Source: Spirochaetae bacterium HGW-Spirochaetae-7 (GTDB lineage Bacteria > Spirochaetota > Spirochaetia > Treponematales > UBA12059). From it: a stretch of DNA of 7,691 nucleotides. The number at the start of each line of letters is the position of its first letter. The stretch's first letter is position 1. The stretch lies in contig PGXR01000147.1 of the NCBI GenBank assembly GCA_002839245.1, forward strand, positions 1 to 7,691, read 5' to 3'. This document shows, in pieces, positions 6,886-7,691 of the stretch. The notes beneath the pieces are model-generated. The model was not told where the DNA came from, did no database searches, and was given only the letters and a program-made list of their open reading frames with translations. Both the position numbers and the translations under genes were made by a program.

Positions 6886-6919
6886 GAGCCCGAACATGTC
6901 GTTCGGGCTCTTTCGTTCT
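6886..6919 (+). terminator. Rho-independent-type hairpin between rpsO and pnp (possibly leaky)
   Basis: A perfect 10-bp stem, GAGCCCGAAC (6886-6895) with GTTCGGGCTC (6901-6910), encloses a 5-base loop ATGTC. It is followed at once by TTTCGTTCT (6911-6919). The GC-rich stem and position 14 bases after the rpsO stop fit an intrinsic terminator. The T-tract is interrupted by C and G, so readthrough into pnp is likely. This resembles the E. coli layout, where a partial terminator separates rpsO from pnp. The hairpin could equally be an mRNA-processing or 3'-end-protecting structure. Confidence 0.7.
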
Positions 6920-6922
6920 ATA

Positions 6923-6945
6923 GGGCCCTTGTCGGGCTCATGGAG
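6923..6945 (+). promoter_or_regulatory. pnp leader hairpin and ribosome binding site
   Basis: GGGCCC (6923-6928) can pair with GGGCTC (6934-6939) over a 5-base loop, with one G-U pair. The pnp Shine-Dalgarno GGAG (6942-6945) starts 2 bases after this hairpin and 5 bases separate it from the ATG at 6951. TCGGGCTC (6932-6939) repeats the right arm of the upstream hairpin (6903-6910), so the GAGCCCGA at 6886-6893 could pair with either copy. A structured leader next to the start is reminiscent of the E. coli pnp leader, where RNase III cleavage allows autoregulation; that role here is inference. Confidence 0.5.
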
Positions 6946-6950
6946 ACCTC

Positions 6951-7691
6951 ATGGCACATATAAGCACTTACAAGATCAACGGCGAAGACATGATTTTCGA
7001 GACCGGCCGCATGGCAAAACAGGCCGGCGGAGCGGTTTTCGCCCGCTTTGGCGGCTCGGCGGTCCTTGCTACCGCATGCTGCTCCGACAAAGTGACCGAG
7101 GGGCTCGATTTCGTCCCCCTCACGGTTGAATATAACGAGAAGTATTACTCCGCCGGCAAGATTCCCGGCGGTTTCATCAAGAGGGAATCGCGGCCCAAGG
7201 ATCGTGAAATACTCGTTTCCCGCCTGATCGACCGCCCGATGCGCCCGCTATTCGACAAGGCTTTCGGCCGCGAGATCCAGGTCGTTCCCACGACCATCTC
7301 CGCCGACCTCGTCAACCCGCCCGATATCCTGGGCATCAACGCGGCCAGCGCCGCCGTCCATATCAGCGACATTCCCTTCGCCGGCCCCATCGCGGCGGTC
7401 CGGGTTTGCCACGTCGACGGCAGCTACATTATCAACCCCACCTACGACCAGATCGCCAAGTCAACCCTTGAAATCATCGTCGCGGGTACCGTCCAGGGCA
7501 TCACGATGGTCGAAGGCGGCGCCGACGAGGTCAGCGAAGAGATGATGCTCGGCGCCATCGACGCGGCCAGGAAGCCCATCGCCGATATCTGCGGCGTCAT
7601 CAGCGCCATGCGCGACGCCATCGGCAAACCCAAGCGCGCCCTTGCGCCGCTCAAGGCCGAGCTAGCCAAGAAATCAGAAATCCACGCCTTC
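6951..7691 (+). CDS. pnp: Polyribonucleotide nucleotidyltransferase (PNPase), N-terminal part (3' truncated by window edge)
   Basis: PNPase degrades RNA 3' to 5' by phosphorolysis and can add tails in reverse; it is a trimer that often works with an endonuclease and helicase in RNA decay. The frame is open from ATG 6951 to the window end, giving 247 of the usual roughly 700 residues. The first RNase PH-like domain is clear, with FETGRMAKQA (16-25), GGSAVLATA (34-42), YYSAGKIPGGFIKRE (65-79) and EILVSRLIDRPMRPLF (86-101). The start of the all-alpha linker domain follows, with the MVEGGADEVSEEMMLGAI block (186-203). The catalytic second RNase PH domain and the KH and S1 domains lie beyond the window. 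The start is set by GGAG 5 bases upstream. Synonymous codons look more strongly C-ended (ATC, GCC, GGC) than in nusA, as often seen in highly expressed genes. Confidence 0.97.
   Translation, partial: MAHISTYKINGEDMIFETGRMAKQAGGAVFARFGGSAVLATACCSDKVTEGLDFVPLTVEYNEKYYSAGKIPGGFIKRESRPKDREILVSRLIDRPMRPLFDKAFGREIQVVPTTISADLVNPPDILGINAASAAVHISDIPFAGPIAAVRVCHVDGSYIINPTYDQIAKSTLEIIVAGTVQGITMVEGGADEVSEEMMLGAIDAARKPIADICGVISAMRDAIGKPKRALAPLKAELAKKSEIHAF

Noticed and set aside
6911..6930. A TATAG segment (6919-6923) considered as a -10 box for a separate pnp promoter
   Set aside because: No acceptable -35 element lies 16-18 bases upstream; that space is occupied by the terminator-like hairpin.
6940..6963. 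A 7-codon upstream frame (ATG at 6940) overlapping the pnp start
   Set aside because: It lacks a suitably spaced Shine-Dalgarno; the GGAG at 6942-6945 lies within it and serves the pnp ATG at 6951. Probably chance.
6896..7129. A 77-codon plus-strand frame starting in the terminator loop
   Set aside because: It has no Shine-Dalgarno, begins inside the hairpin and overlaps pnp out of frame with no recognisable product.

Overview
The window is a GC-rich (about 60% by eye) stretch of bacterial core chromosome. It holds one tightly packed, same-strand operon for transcription elongation, translation initiation and RNA metabolism, in the order rimP (3' end only), nusA, infB, rbfA, truB, ribF, rpsO, pnp (5' part only). 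Every gene is on the + strand. The longest non-coding stretch is the 78-base rpsO-pnp spacer, so no gap of 300 bases needs explaining.

Several details point to a spirochaete, probably a GC-rich member of the Treponema/Spirochaeta side. The IF2 P-loop is followed by Lys (GHVDHGKTK) rather than the more usual Ser. The IF2 N-domain block around DIMETISVAELARKMNLK, the Tyr-Gln-Gly rich IF2 N-terminus and the GTLDSFA form of the TruB catalytic motif also fit, as does the gene order. This placement rests on remembered family features, not on a search, and is moderately confident.

Layout. Positions 3-206 encode the RimP C-terminus. Positions 210-1667 encode NusA, with an added C-terminal zinc ribbon. 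Positions 1677-4553 encode IF2, with a long Gly/Tyr/Gln/Arg/Pro repeat domain built from roughly 90-bp tandem units. Positions 4534-4881 (RbfA), 4878-5777 (TruB, GTG start) and 5774-6577 (RibF, TTG start) form a chain of overlapping genes suited to translational coupling. Positions 6603-6872 encode ribosomal protein S15. A strong hairpin with a broken T-tract (6886-6919) and a second hairpin just upstream of the pnp ribosome binding site (6923-6939) lie before pnp, which begins at 6951 and runs off the window.

How they work together: RimP and RbfA mature the 30S subunit, S15 is an early 30S assembly protein, IF2 starts translation, TruB modifies tRNA, NusA controls pausing, termination and antitermination, PNPase turns over RNA, and RibF makes FAD as the metabolic passenger of this conserved cluster.

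I see no mobile element, CRISPR array, tRNA/rRNA or undescribed multi-gene system. The points worth a second look are within otherwise ordinary genes: the NusA zinc ribbon, the IF2 low-complexity repeat domain, a RibF whose riboflavin kinase half has no recognisable PTAN motif, and the paired hairpins in front of pnp.
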